Assembly: GCA_019635875.1 (NCBI GenBank) | Contig: JAHBYP010000004.1 | Location: 264,001 to 328,000 of the forward strand | DNA from: Alphaproteobacteria bacterium | Lineage (GTDB): Bacteria; Pseudomonadota; Alphaproteobacteria; Reyranellales; Reyranellaceae | DNA: 64,000 nt | Direction: 5' to 3' | Part shown: positions 52,101 to 59,406 of the stretch, in pieces | How the letters are laid out: each line of letters opens with the position of its first letter | Numbering within the stretch: position 1 is the stretch's first letter | Translations under genes and position numbers: made by a program | Notes under the pieces: generated by a model | Databases searched by the model: none | Seen by the model: the letters and a program-made list of their open reading frames with translations, nothing else | Told to the model about the DNA's origin: nothing

Positions 52101-52698
52101 GCGCTTCTGGGATCCCGACCAGGGCCGCATCACCTTCAACGGCGCGGACCTGCGCGACTGGAAGCTCGACGATCTGCGCCGCAACATCGCCCTGGTGGCC
52201 CAGGATACCTACCTGTTCAACGACACGCTGCGCGCCAACATCCTGATCGCGCGGCCCGATGCCAGCGAGGCCGACCTGCTGGCCGCGGTCGAGCACGCCT
52301 CGCTGAAGGATCTGGTCGCGGCGCTGCCGGAAGGCCTGGAGGCGCCGGTCGGCGAGCGTGGCACCAGCCTGTCGGGCGGCCAGCGTCAGCGCGTCGCCAT
52401 CGCCCGCGCGTTCCTGAAGGACGCGCCGGTGCTGATCCTCGACGAGGCGACGTCGCACCTCGACGCGGTCAACGAGCAGGCGGTACGCGGCGCGCTCGAC
52501 CGGCTGAAGGCCGACCGCACGACCATCGTCATCGCCCACCGCCTGTCGACGGTACGCGACGCCGACCTGATCGTGGCCATGGACGAGGGCAGGGTGGTCG
52601 AGACCGGCGATCACGCCAGCCTGATCGCCCGGGGTGGGCTCTATGCCCAGCTCGTGTCGCGGCAGATGGCCGGGCCGATGGCGGTGGCGGCGCAGTAG
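49117..52698 (+). CDS. Fused double ABC exporter (CydD/CydC-like, two permease-ATPase halves)
   Basis: This 1193-residue protein is two complete half-transporters in one chain. Half 1 has a six-helix domain (about 1-300) with the CydD-like stretch YFGQFLPQFLIALLTPPLIF, Walker A GPSGGGKS (369-376), signature LSGGQRQ (473-479) and Walker B ILVLDEALS. Half 2 has helices at about 630-900, Walker A GMSGAGKT (981-988), signature LSGGQRQ (1085-1091) and ILILDEATS-type Walker B. Both ATP sites look intact. CydDC exports thiols such as cysteine and glutathione and is usually two genes; substrate here is not proven. No cytochrome bd genes are adjacent. The partner DUF1127 gene is 3 bases upstream. Confidence 0.88.
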   Translation: MHVERRLFSFTAGVRGRIAWAVAIGLAAVVAGVARLALLGWLIAEIFLGRDLDALIWPIAAVAAVMILRGALEHARTMVAHETAAVVQRKLRRAIFDRIAALGPAAVARRRSGALTLSLVDGVEQLEVYFGQFLPQFLIALLTPPLIFLAVAFIDLPVALATLAFALLALFAPALWHKKDAQASLERQRAYAAFAADFLDSIQGLATLKAFGQSGVRADRLAERARELFRRTMWVLATNSAARGITDTSIACGAAAALALGAWRVESGALSIAGLLVILMLGIEVYRPMRELRSVLHQGMVGMSAAQGIYAILDDQPSVSDAPAATLGGPLTPSIAFEDVVFRYPGSPRTVHDGLSFKAEAGERIGIVGPSGGGKSSVVRLLLRFHDPDTGRITIGGHDLRNLSFEQIRSMISVVNQDTFLFHGTVEDNIRMGRPDATHEQVEAAARAANIHDFVTGLPNGYATVVGEKGIKLSGGQRQRVAIARALLRDTPILVLDEALSAVDAENEAVIQEALDGLMRGRTTLVLAHRLSSVIGCDRILVLDGGRVVESGAHDALMRRGGVYATLMAEQARERQAQEQAPVAPESERDDVATERAVTFKAAQTEGILRAEGLGWFRLTVELMKMILPWKGKLGLTFAFGVLRVLAFIGVGVLGALAVQALKNGQPYAPYLWALAVVAPLSGLLHWLESWLAHDMAFRLLAEMRIATFRKLDALAPAYLTRRRTGDLMSLATHDIELVEYFFAHTVAPAFVAILVPAVVLIVLGQASGWIVLALLPFLIAVGLSPFLMRKRVDRLGSRAREAAGELGAFAVDSVQGLGEIVAFQQEKARGEKLDALTARHAGLRLPFFRELTLQHSLTEIFTGFGGLAVVAAGAWLASRGAIDSSVLPLLALLAMAAFLPVSEIAHVGRQLADTMGSTRRVYALDNEPVPVTDGKGVPATSGAAALTLENVRFTYPGHDRAALHDVSFAVPAGKTVALVGMSGAGKTTTAQLLMRFWDPDQGRITFNGADLRDWKLDDLRRNIALVAQDTYLFNDTLRANILIARPDASEADLLAAVEHASLKDLVAALPEGLEAPVGERGTSLSGGQRQRVAIARAFLKDAPVLILDEATSHLDAVNEQAVRGALDRLKADRTTIVIAHRLSTVRDADLIVAMDEGRVVETGDHASLIARGGLYAQLVSRQMAGPMAVAAQ

Positions 52699-52701
52699 CG
52701 G

Positions 52702-52926
52702 CTATCGCCGCCAGCGCGGCGGCAGGGCGGGTGTCGAGCGGGTCGCTGGAATGACGATGCGCGTGCCGTCGGAGTTGCGCAGCACGATGTCGTGCTCGCG
52801 CCGGATGATCACTGTCGCGCCGCTGGGCTGGCGGTAGACCTGGACGCGCTGACGCGGCGCGGGATCGGCCGCGAAGGAGTCGATCGGCGCGAGCATCAGG
52901 CAGAAGGCGAACGCCACCAGTCTCAT
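52702..52926 (-). CDS. Small secreted protein, unknown function (type 1)
   Basis: The 74-residue product has a signal peptide (MRLVAFAFCLMLAPIDSFAA) and a short mature part RQRVQVYRQPSGATVIIRRE followed by NSDGTRIVIPATRS, a likely beta hairpin pair. It resembles in layout the lipoprotein encoded at 54990-55277, which has DGTRTIVRSDG. I recognise no family. It is convergent with the ABC exporter gene, 3 bases away. Confidence 0.6.
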   Translation of the reverse strand: MRLVAFAFCLMLAPIDSFAADPAPRQRVQVYRQPSGATVIIRREHDIVLRNSDGTRIVIPATRSTPALPPRWRR

Positions 52927-52943
52927 GCGTGCACCATACCATC

Positions 52944-53828
52944 TCAGCCGAGCCGCTTCAGCGCCTTGATCACCTCGCGCAGGCCGCGGCCCAGGACCTT
53001 GTCGCGGCGCATCACCAAAGCCAGCTTGCGGCTCAACCGCGGCGACAATGTGTGCGTCGTGATCGGCAGGCGCTCGCCCCTGCGGCGGATCGCGCTGCCG
53101 GGGAGGACGGCGACGCCCAGCCCGGCGGCGACCAGCTGCTTGATCGCCTCGACATTGCCGAGGTCCATGACCGGCGTGGGATGCACGCCGGCCCTGGTGA
53201 ACCAGGCGTCGGTCAGGCGGCGCGTGTTGCCGGCGGTCTCGTACAGGATCAGCGGCCGCCGGGCGAGCTGGGCCGCCGTCACCGTTCTCGGCAGTGGCTC
53301 GCCCTCGGCCGGCGCGATGGCCACGAAGTCGTCGTCGAGCAGGGGCGTGACGGCAAAGGCGCGACCGGGCGCCGGCAGCGTCACCAGACCGATATCTACC
53401 GCGTTGCCCTCCAGCGCCTTCAGCACGTCGATGGTGTTCTGCGAGGTCACCGTGATCTCGAGCGCCGGGAACCTGCGACGCAGATCGCGCAGGATCGGCG
53501 GCAGGAGGTAGATGCTCGCCGTGGCGCCGGTGCCGATGCGCACTCGGCCGAAGGCGCCGTCGCCATACGCCGCGAGATCGTCGAGCGCGGCGCCGACCGC
53601 TTCCTCGATCCGTCCGGCATGCGCCAGCAGGCGCCTGCCGCTGTCGGTCGCCATCGCCCGCTTGCCGACGCGCTCGACCAGGCGCACGCCCAGCCGCTTC
53701 TCGAGCTGGCGTACCTGCAGGCTTACCGCCGGCTGGCTGATGCCCAGACGCTCGGCCGCGGCCGAGAAACCGCCAAGCTCGATGACCCGGGTGAAGGTGT
53801 GCAGCTGGTCGAGGCGGAGATCGCGCAT
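52944..53828 (-). CDS. LysR family transcriptional regulator
   Basis: The 294-residue regulator has the LTTR helix-turn-helix (LDQLHTFTRVIELGGFSAAA, ERLGISQPAVSLQVRQLEKR) and a periplasmic-binding-like effector domain (VRIGTGATASIYLLPPILRD, GLGVAVLPGSAI). It is divergent from a TauD/TfdA-type dioxygenase gene 94 bases away and probably controls it. The effector is unknown. Confidence 0.93.
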   Translation of the reverse strand: MRDLRLDQLHTFTRVIELGGFSAAAERLGISQPAVSLQVRQLEKRLGVRLVERVGKRAMATDSGRRLLAHAGRIEEAVGAALDDLAAYGDGAFGRVRIGTGATASIYLLPPILRDLRRRFPALEITVTSQNTIDVLKALEGNAVDIGLVTLPAPGRAFAVTPLLDDDFVAIAPAEGEPLPRTVTAAQLARRPLILYETAGNTRRLTDAWFTRAGVHPTPVMDLGNVEAIKQLVAAGLGVAVLPGSAIRRRGERLPITTHTLSPRLSRKLALVMRRDKVLGRGLREVIKALKRLG

Positions 53829-53922
53829 GCCAAAGGATTGCTTATGATTGGTATTACCTTCAACAGCTTCTTTTATGAGAGCGGCGGCAGCATGCTGGGC
53901 GCGTCAAATCCGGAGGATATCC

Positions 53923-54993
53923 GTGCCCGCGACCAAACCGACGCCGATCGGCGGCCCCTCATCTTGGCTCGCCAGCGACTGGCAGGGCCGCGACGACTGG
54001 ATGCTCAAGCTCACCGATGCCGACCGGGCGGAGATCGACGAGACGGTCCGCCGGACCCGCTCGCTCGATATCCAGGCCATCACGCGAGACGACTTCGCGC
54101 TGCCGGGGCTGGCGGCGCGCCTGCGGGCGTTGCGGGCTCGTATCAAGGACGGTGCGGCCTTCGGCTACGTGCGCGGCCTGCCGGTCGAAGGTTACGACCG
54201 CGAGACGCAGCTGCGCGTCTACTGGGGCCTGTCGCGCCATATCGGCGATCCCATCCCGCAGAACCGCAACGGGCACATGATAGGCCATGTCATCGATGTC
54301 GGTGACCGGCCCGACAATGTCGACCGCCGCCTGACCCAGAGCAACGCCGAGCTCGCCTTCCACTCCGATTCCTGCGACGTCGTCGGCCTGCTCTGCGTGC
54401 GCACGGCGATGCGCGGCGGCACCAGCGCCATCGTCAGCGCCATCGCCGTGCACGACGAGATGCTGAGGCGCGACGCCAATCTCTGCGCCGCGCTCTACGA
54501 GCCGGTCGTGCTTGATCGCCGCGGCGAGGTGCCGCCGGGCCGGACGCCGTGGTTCGAGATGCCGGTCTTCACCATGCACAAGGGGCAGTTCAACGGCTAT
54601 GGCCCGCTGCCGCAGTACATCGAATCGAGCCAGCGCTTCGCCGACGCGCCGCGGCTGACGGCACGGACCCGCGCCGCGGTCGAGCTGTTCTACGCGATCT
54701 GCGCCGAGGACCGGTTCTGCCTGCGCATTCCCTTCGAGCCGGGCGACATCCAGTTCCTGCAGAACCATCTCATCTTTCACTCCCGCACGGCGTTCGAGGA
54801 CTGGCCCGACAAGGCGCACAAGCGCCACCTGATCCGCATGTGGCTGTCGCTGCCCGACGGCCGCGAGCTGCCGCCGATCTTCCTCAACAAGTGGACCAGC
54901 ATCGCGCTGGGCACGCGACGCGGCGGCGCCGTCGTTAGCAAGGGCAGGGCGCCGATGATCCCCTTCGAACCCGAGACCCGCGCCTTCGCCTAG
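53923..54993 (+). CDS. TauD/TfdA family Fe(II)/2-oxoglutarate dioxygenase
   Basis: The 356-residue protein has the iron ligands His147 and Asp149 (LAFHSDSCDVVGLLC) and a distal His286 (NHLIFHSRTAFEDW), with the 2-oxoglutarate-binding Arg expected in KRHLIRMWLSLPDGREL. The region PVFTMHKGQFNGYG is typical of the group near clavaminate synthase and TfdA. It hydroxylates an unknown substrate, perhaps one sensed by the divergent LysR protein. A GTG start at 53923 is chosen because CGGAGG lies 7 bases upstream; an upstream ATG at 53848 adds 25 residues with no ribosome site. Confidence 0.9.
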   Translation: MPATKPTPIGGPSSWLASDWQGRDDWMLKLTDADRAEIDETVRRTRSLDIQAITRDDFALPGLAARLRALRARIKDGAAFGYVRGLPVEGYDRETQLRVYWGLSRHIGDPIPQNRNGHMIGHVIDVGDRPDNVDRRLTQSNAELAFHSDSCDVVGLLCVRTAMRGGTSAIVSAIAVHDEMLRRDANLCAALYEPVVLDRRGEVPPGRTPWFEMPVFTMHKGQFNGYGPLPQYIESSQRFADAPRLTARTRAAVELFYAICAEDRFCLRIPFEPGDIQFLQNHLIFHSRTAFEDWPDKAHKRHLIRMWLSLPDGRELPPIFLNKWTSIALGTRRGGAVVSKGRAPMIPFEPETRAFA

Positions 54994-55277
54994 TGCCGGC
55001 GCCGCGGCGACGGCGGCACGACGCGGACGTAGCCGTCGGAGCGCACGATCGTTCGCGTGCCGTCGCGGTCGCGCTGGATGATGGTGACGCCGCGATCGGT
55101 AACGATCGTCCTCTCGCGGTAGCGGCGCTCGCTGCCGCTGCTGGTGGTGCTCGTCGAGGAGTAGTTCGACGGCGTGCTGTAGGACGGCGTGTAGCCGGCG
55201 CCGTCGTGATCGGGGAAACACGCTGTCAGGCAGCCGGCCAGCCCCATCAGGCCGAGCACCCCTCGCGCTTTCGTCAT
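54990..55277 (-). CDS. Small lipoprotein, unknown function (type 2)
   Basis: The 95-residue product has a lipoprotein signal (GLMGLAGCLTAC, lipobox LTAC or LAGC). A Ser/Thr-rich linker follows (YSSTSTTSSGS) and then a basic C-terminal part with RERTIVTDRGVTIIQRDRDG and TRTIVRSDGYVRVVPPSP. It probably sits on the outer membrane facing the periplasm. Its pattern of short repeated beta strands resembles the secreted protein at 52702. It overlaps the dioxygenase end by 4 bases on the opposite strand. Confidence 0.65.
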   Translation of the reverse strand: MTKARGVLGLMGLAGCLTACFPDHDGAGYTPSYSTPSNYSSTSTTSSGSERRYRERTIVTDRGVTIIQRDRDGTRTIVRSDGYVRVVPPSPRRRH

Positions 55278-55341
55278 CGCCGTGACCTCCGGCCGATGAC
55301 ACAGCCTAGCGCATGGCCAGACGACGGCGTGCGTCGGATGG

Positions 55342-56532
55342 TTACGCGGTGTTGCGGCGGTGCGCGCTCGCCAGCGCCTGGTCGAGGTCGGCGTAGAGGT
55401 CTTCCTTCGCCTCGATCCCGACGCTCAGCCGCAGCAGGTCGGCCGGCGCCGGCGTGCCGGCTCCCTCGACGCTGGCGCGATGCTCGATCAGGCTCTCGAC
55501 GCCGCCCAGCGAGGTGGCGCGCTTCCACAGCCCGACCTTCGCCGCGACGGCGATGGCGGCCGCCTCGCCGCTGAGATTCAGCGTCGCATCGCTCTTGACG
55601 CGGATCGACATCATGGCGCCGAAGCCGCCCGCCATCTGCCGCGCCGCGATGTCGTGCCCGGCGAAGCCCGGCAGGCCGGGGAACAGAACCGCCTCGACCA
55701 GCGGATGCGCCGCGAGCCTGCGCGCCAGCCACTGGGCGTTGTCGGCGGCGGTCCGCACGCGCGGGAACAGGGTGCGCATGCCGCGCAGCAGCAGGTAGGC
55801 TTCCAGCGCGCCCAGGATCGTGCCGAGCTGGGCGCGGATCAGGCGGATGCGCTGGAAATGCTCGTCGTCGCGCGCGCCGACCAGGGCGCCGGCCATCACG
55901 TCGCTGTGGCCGGCGAGGTACTTGGTAGCGGCGTGCATCACCAGGTCGGCGCCGTGCTCGATCGGCCGGGTGAATACCGGCGTCGCGCAGGTCGAATCGA
56001 CGGCGAGCAAGGCGCCGGCGTCGTGGGCAATCCTGGCGCAGGCGGCGATATCGGAGATGCACCACAGCGGGTTGGCCGGCGTCTCGAGCCAGATCATGCG
56101 GGTCTTGCCGGGCCTCACCGCCCGGCGCACGGCCTCGACCGAATCGGCGTCGACGAACTCGACCGCCAGGCCCCAATGGGTGGCGAAGTTCAGCAGCCAG
56201 TTGCGCAGCGACCAGTACATCACCCTGGGCGCGATCACATGGTCGCCCGGCGCCAGCGCCAGGAAGCAGGCGGTCGCCGCACTCATGCCCGATGAGAACA
56301 CCAGCGCCCCCGCGCCGCCTTCGAGCTTCGCCAGCAGCTCCTCGGGCTGGTTGTAGTTGGGCGAATCGGCGCGGCTGTAGACGCGGCCCGAGCGGTACTG
56401 GTTGTCGGGATCGCGCAGGTAGGTAGTCGCGAGGTGGATCGGCGGCACCACCGCGCGCGTCGCCTCGTCGACCCAGCCCAGCGCCTGGGCGGCGAGCGTT
56501 TCGGGAGAAAGAGGGGGCTTCTTGTCTGTCAT
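55342..56532 (-). CDS. PLP-dependent trans-sulfuration family enzyme (cystathionine gamma-synthase/lyase-like)
   Basis: The 396-residue Cys/Met-metabolism enzyme has PPIHLATTYLRDPDNQYRSG, the substrate motif YSRADSPNYNQPEELLAKLE, GALVFSSGMSAATACFLAL and the PLP lysine in HAATKYLAGHSDVMAGALVG. It also has the conserved SLGGVESLIEHRAS near the end. It could act as a cystathionine beta-lyase, gamma-synthase or related enzyme; the sequence alone does not decide. It is followed downstream by a DUF-free gap and preceded by a REP-like element. Confidence 0.92.
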   Translation of the reverse strand: MTDKKPPLSPETLAAQALGWVDEATRAVVPPIHLATTYLRDPDNQYRSGRVYSRADSPNYNQPEELLAKLEGGAGALVFSSGMSAATACFLALAPGDHVIAPRVMYWSLRNWLLNFATHWGLAVEFVDADSVEAVRRAVRPGKTRMIWLETPANPLWCISDIAACARIAHDAGALLAVDSTCATPVFTRPIEHGADLVMHAATKYLAGHSDVMAGALVGARDDEHFQRIRLIRAQLGTILGALEAYLLLRGMRTLFPRVRTAADNAQWLARRLAAHPLVEAVLFPGLPGFAGHDIAARQMAGGFGAMMSIRVKSDATLNLSGEAAAIAVAAKVGLWKRATSLGGVESLIEHRASVEGAGTPAPADLLRLSVGIEAKEDLYADLDQALASAHRRNTA

Positions 56533-56594
56533 TCCGAGCGCAGCGAGGGATCTAGGGAGAGTTGCCTGGATGTCTCGCTTCGCTCGACATGACA
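56527..56594. repeat. REP-like inverted repeat (family B, degenerate copy)
   Basis: TGTCATTCCGAGCGCAGCGA at 56527 onward and TCGCTTCGCTCGACATGACA ending at 56594 form an imperfect inverted repeat related to 42431-42536. It overlaps the first codons of the PLP enzyme gene (start 56532), so a somewhat later start for that gene is possible. Confidence 0.7.
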
Positions 56595-56616
56595 GGGGCG
56601 TTGCGATGCGGGCGGC

Positions 56617-57219
56617 CTACGCCACGCGCTTCCGCTGGCTGGGGTGGTCGCCGGCGATGCGCAGGAAGTTCTCGAGGATCCTGTGGCCGTGCTGCGAGGC
56701 GATGCTCTCGGGATGGAACTGCACGCCGTGGATCGGCAGGCTCCTGTGGCGCATGCCCATGATCATGCCGTCGTCGAGCTGGGCGACGATCTCGAGCTCG
56801 GCCGGCAGGCTGGCCCGCTCGACGATCAGCGAGTGGTAGCGCGTGGCTTCGAAGGGCGACGGCACGTCCTCGAACACGCCCTTGCCGGTGTTGCGGATCG
56901 ACGACAGCTTGCCGTGCATCGGCACGCCGGCGCGCACCACCTTGCCGCCGAAGGCCTGGCCGACCGCCTGATGGCCGAGGCAGACGCCGAGCAGCGGCAC
57001 CTGCTCGACGGCGGCCGCCCTGATCAGCTCGAGGCAGATGCCGGCCTCGTTGGGGGTGCAGGGGCCCGGCGACAGCACGATGCCCGCAGGCTTGCGCGCC
57101 AGTGCTTCGGCCACGGTGATCTGATCGTTGCGGTGCACGTCGCACACGCCGCCGACATCGCCGATGTAGTGCACGAGGTTGTAGGTGAAGCTGTCGTAGT
57201 TATCGATGACCAGCAGCAT
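56617..57219 (-). CDS. trpG: Anthranilate synthase component II (glutamine amidotransferase)
   Basis: The 200-residue class I amidotransferase has MLLVIDNYDSFTYNLVHYIG, SPGPCTPNEAG, the nucleophile Cys in LLGVCLGHQAVGQAFGG and the His-Glu of GVQFHPESIAS. It supplies ammonia for anthranilate or, if shared, 4-amino-4-deoxychorismate. The usual neighbours trpE and trpD are not adjacent here; trpD lies at 29566-30618. The start at 57219 matches the family. A PabA role is possible. Confidence 0.93.
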   Translation of the reverse strand: MLLVIDNYDSFTYNLVHYIGDVGGVCDVHRNDQITVAEALARKPAGIVLSPGPCTPNEAGICLELIRAAAVEQVPLLGVCLGHQAVGQAFGGKVVRAGVPMHGKLSSIRNTGKGVFEDVPSPFEATRYHSLIVERASLPAELEIVAQLDDGMIMGMRHRSLPIHGVQFHPESIASQHGHRILENFLRIAGDHPSQRKRVA

Positions 57220-57250
57220 GGAATGTCCTTTCGCGGCGCAACCTAGCCCG

Positions 57251-58087
57251 TCACGCCAGCCGCAGCAACGGCACGGCACCCGCCGCCAGCAGGACGGCGA
57301 GGATGCGCGTGACGGTGAACGGCTCGCGCAGCCAGACGATGGCGATCAGGATGGCGAAGACCGAGCTGGTGTCGCGCAGCGCCGATGACGGGGCGATCGG
57401 CGCTTCACTCCAGATCCAGAGGATCAGCAGGTAGGAGGCGACGGAGGCCACGGCGGCCGGCGCGGCGACGCTCCAGTTGCCGCGCGCGAGCCGGAGCGGA
57501 CCGCCAAGGTGCCGGTTGCGCCACCACATCGCCGCGGCGTTGGTGATCGAGACCACGAAGCCGTAGGCCCAGGGCGATCCCGCCGCCCGTGCGCCCTGCG
57601 CATCGCACATCACGTAGATCGCGGAGGCCACGCCGGCGATCGACACCCACAGGAGCGCGCGCGACGGAAAAGAGCGGTCGCGGCCGGCGCCGCCGGCCAG
57701 CAGGCCCAGGGCGGCGACGATCAGCGCGATGCCGAGAAGCGTGGTCAGCCCGAGCCGGTCGCCGGCGAGCAGCGCCGCCATCGGCACCACCAGCACCACC
57801 GAGATGGCGCGCACGAGCGGGTAGACGAGGCCGAAGCCGGCCTGCTCGTAGGCTTTCAGCAGCGCCATCACGGCGACGGTGTTCGACAGCGTCGATGCGG
57901 CGACCCACTGCCATGCCGCCGGCGCCGGCAGTCCTGTCCACAGCAGGAAGGGCAGGGACAGCGCGGCGCTCATCAGCATCTGCGCCGCCATGGCCTCGGC
58001 CGGACGCGGGCTCGCCTTGACGGCGGCGTTCCACCCGGCGTGCAGCGCGGCGCTGGCCAGCGCCGCCACGACATGGATCCCGTCCAT
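57251..58087 (-). CDS. DMT-superfamily (EamA-like) transporter
   Basis: The 278-residue protein has about ten hydrophobic helices and opens VVAALASAALHAGWNAAVKA, the start pattern of an EamA subgroup. YEQAGFGLVYPLVRAISVVL, with a repeat-like second half SVFAILIAIVWLREPFTVTR, indicates two EamA domains. It exports or imports an unknown metabolite. A related but distinct transporter is at 61143-62051. It lies 31 bases upstream of trpG on the same strand. Confidence 0.88.
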   Translation of the reverse strand: MDGIHVVAALASAALHAGWNAAVKASPRPAEAMAAQMLMSAALSLPFLLWTGLPAPAAWQWVAASTLSNTVAVMALLKAYEQAGFGLVYPLVRAISVVLVVPMAALLAGDRLGLTTLLGIALIVAALGLLAGGAGRDRSFPSRALLWVSIAGVASAIYVMCDAQGARAAGSPWAYGFVVSITNAAAMWWRNRHLGGPLRLARGNWSVAAPAAVASVASYLLILWIWSEAPIAPSSALRDTSSVFAILIAIVWLREPFTVTRILAVLLAAGAVPLLRLA

Positions 58088-58089
58088 CG

Positions 58090-58608
58090 TCAGGCGAGCT
58101 TGCGGTAGTAGACATGGGTGGCACAGAGGCCGCCATGCGGGAGCAGGGCGTAGTCGGGAATTACGCCGGCCAGCGTCCAGCCGGTGCGCGCGTAGAGGCG
58201 GCCGGCGTCGTCGCTGGCGGTATCGAGCACCAGTAGAGTCTTGCCGGCGTTACGCGCGGCATCCTCGGCGGCGCGCATCAGCGCAGCACCGATACCGAGC
58301 CGCCGGGCGCGGCGATGCACCAGCATCTTGGAGAGGTCGGCGCGGTGCGGCTGGTTCTCGGGCTGGCCGAGCACCAGCTGGACCGTGCCGACGATGCCGA
58401 TGTCGTCCTCGGCGATCAGCAGGGCGCGTGCGCCGCTCTCGACGTCCGCGGCGACGCCGCGCCAGAAGGCAAGCGCCCTGGTGCGCGACAGCGGATGCAT
58501 GAAGCTCACCGAGGCACCACCGGCGACGCAGTCGATCAGCACGTCGACCAGGCCCTCGAGCTGCTCCTTGTCGAGGCGGCTGACCTGGCGGACGGCGCAG
58601 CGGCTCAT
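58090..58608 (-). CDS. GNAT family N-acetyltransferase
   Basis: The 172-residue protein has the GNAT core: ALLIAEDDIGIVGTVQLVLG, the acetyl-CoA loop LVHRRARRLGIGAALMRAAE and TLLVLDTASDDAGRLYARTG. It resembles acetyltransferases that accompany XRE-cupin regulators. The ATG at 58608 overlaps the stop of the XRE-cupin gene (ATGA), so they are translated together. The substrate may be the compound sensed by the cupin domain. Confidence 0.9.
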   Translation of the reverse strand: MSRCAVRQVSRLDKEQLEGLVDVLIDCVAGGASVSFMHPLSRTRALAFWRGVAADVESGARALLIAEDDIGIVGTVQLVLGQPENQPHRADLSKMLVHRRARRLGIGAALMRAAEDAARNAGKTLLVLDTASDDAGRLYARTGWTLAGVIPDYALLPHGGLCATHVYYRKLA

Positions 58609-59201
58609 CGGGCGGCCGCCGGTTGGCCGACGATGACGACCGCGTAGCGGGCCTTCCTGCGGGAGCGGTTGCGGAAGGCGGTGGGGCGGTCGAGAACGAA
58701 TGCGAAGCAGTCGCCCGCGCGCAATTGATGCCGCTCGTCGCCGACGCTGACCTCGACGGCGCCGTCGAGCACCCAGACCTGCTGGTGCACGCGGGTGTCG
58801 CGCGCGCCGCTGTCGAAGGCGACATGGGCACCGGCGGGGAACTCGACCTCGACGATCTGGATCGGCGAAGCGACGCCCGCGGGAGAGACGTTGCGCCTGA
58901 CATAGCCCGATGCGGGATCGCGCCATTGCGGCTGCTCGGCACGGCGCGCGACGGGATCGCCACTCGGGGCCGGCGGATCGAACAGGCTGGCGAGCGACAC
59001 GCCCAGGCCGGCCGCCAGCTTTTCCAGCAGCGCCGCCGTCGGGCTGCTCTCGCCGCGCTCGATCACCGAGATCATCGAGCGGCTCACGCCGCTGCGCTCG
59101 GCCAACGCGTCGAGGGTCAGCCCGCGCATCGCGCGGAGGTCGCGCAGTCGGGTGGCGATCCGCTGGTCGAGGCTGGCGTCATCCATAATGATGGATGACA
59201 T
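58605..59201 (-). CDS. XRE-family regulator with C-terminal cupin domain
   Basis: The 198-residue regulator has a helix-turn-helix (LRDLRAMRGLTLDALAERSG then VSRSMISVIERGESSPTAAL) and a cupin sensor domain (about 110-190, HQQVWVLDGAVEVSVGDERH and LRAGDCFAFVLDRPTAFRNR). Such proteins regulate small-molecule metabolism genes. The start may be 59201 or 59186: AGGA lies 9 bases before the first, but a perfect palindrome (59200-59217) overlaps it. It forms an ATGA-coupled pair with a GNAT gene. Confidence 0.9.
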   Translation of the reverse strand: MSSIIMDDASLDQRIATRLRDLRAMRGLTLDALAERSGVSRSMISVIERGESSPTAALLEKLAAGLGVSLASLFDPPAPSGDPVARRAEQPQWRDPASGYVRRNVSPAGVASPIQIVEVEFPAGAHVAFDSGARDTRVHQQVWVLDGAVEVSVGDERHQLRAGDCFAFVLDRPTAFRNRSRRKARYAVVIVGQPAAAR

Positions 59202-59217
59202 TCCACTATCCTGGAAT
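59200..59217. promoter_or_regulatory. Palindrome at the start of the XRE-cupin gene (autoregulation candidate)
   Basis: ATTCCA (59200-59205) and TGGAAT (59212-59217) are perfect reverse complements with a 6-base centre. The site overlaps or directly precedes the start codon of the XRE-cupin gene, as expected for a self-repressing HTH dimer. Confidence 0.5.
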
Positions 59218-59406
59218 ACACGTCAAGTACCCTGACTGTTTCCCGGCGGCTTGGCGTGCTTGCGGTCGACGCAGGTGCCAGCGCATCCTCGCCGCACGCG
59301 TCCGCCCGGCAGGTGCGCGCGTCAGTTGGAGTAGAGGAGGAGCGTTAGGAAACACGGCAGGCCGGCGTGGCGTAGCAGCGCGTGCGGTCGCAAGGGAGGA
59401 ACGACA

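Noticed and set aside
49117..52698. Fused ABC protein as the exporter for the NHLP-like peptide
   Set aside because: It lies 45 kb from the precursor, lacks a C39 peptidase or NHPM-type cyclic nucleotide domain, and resembles CydDC-type exporters.
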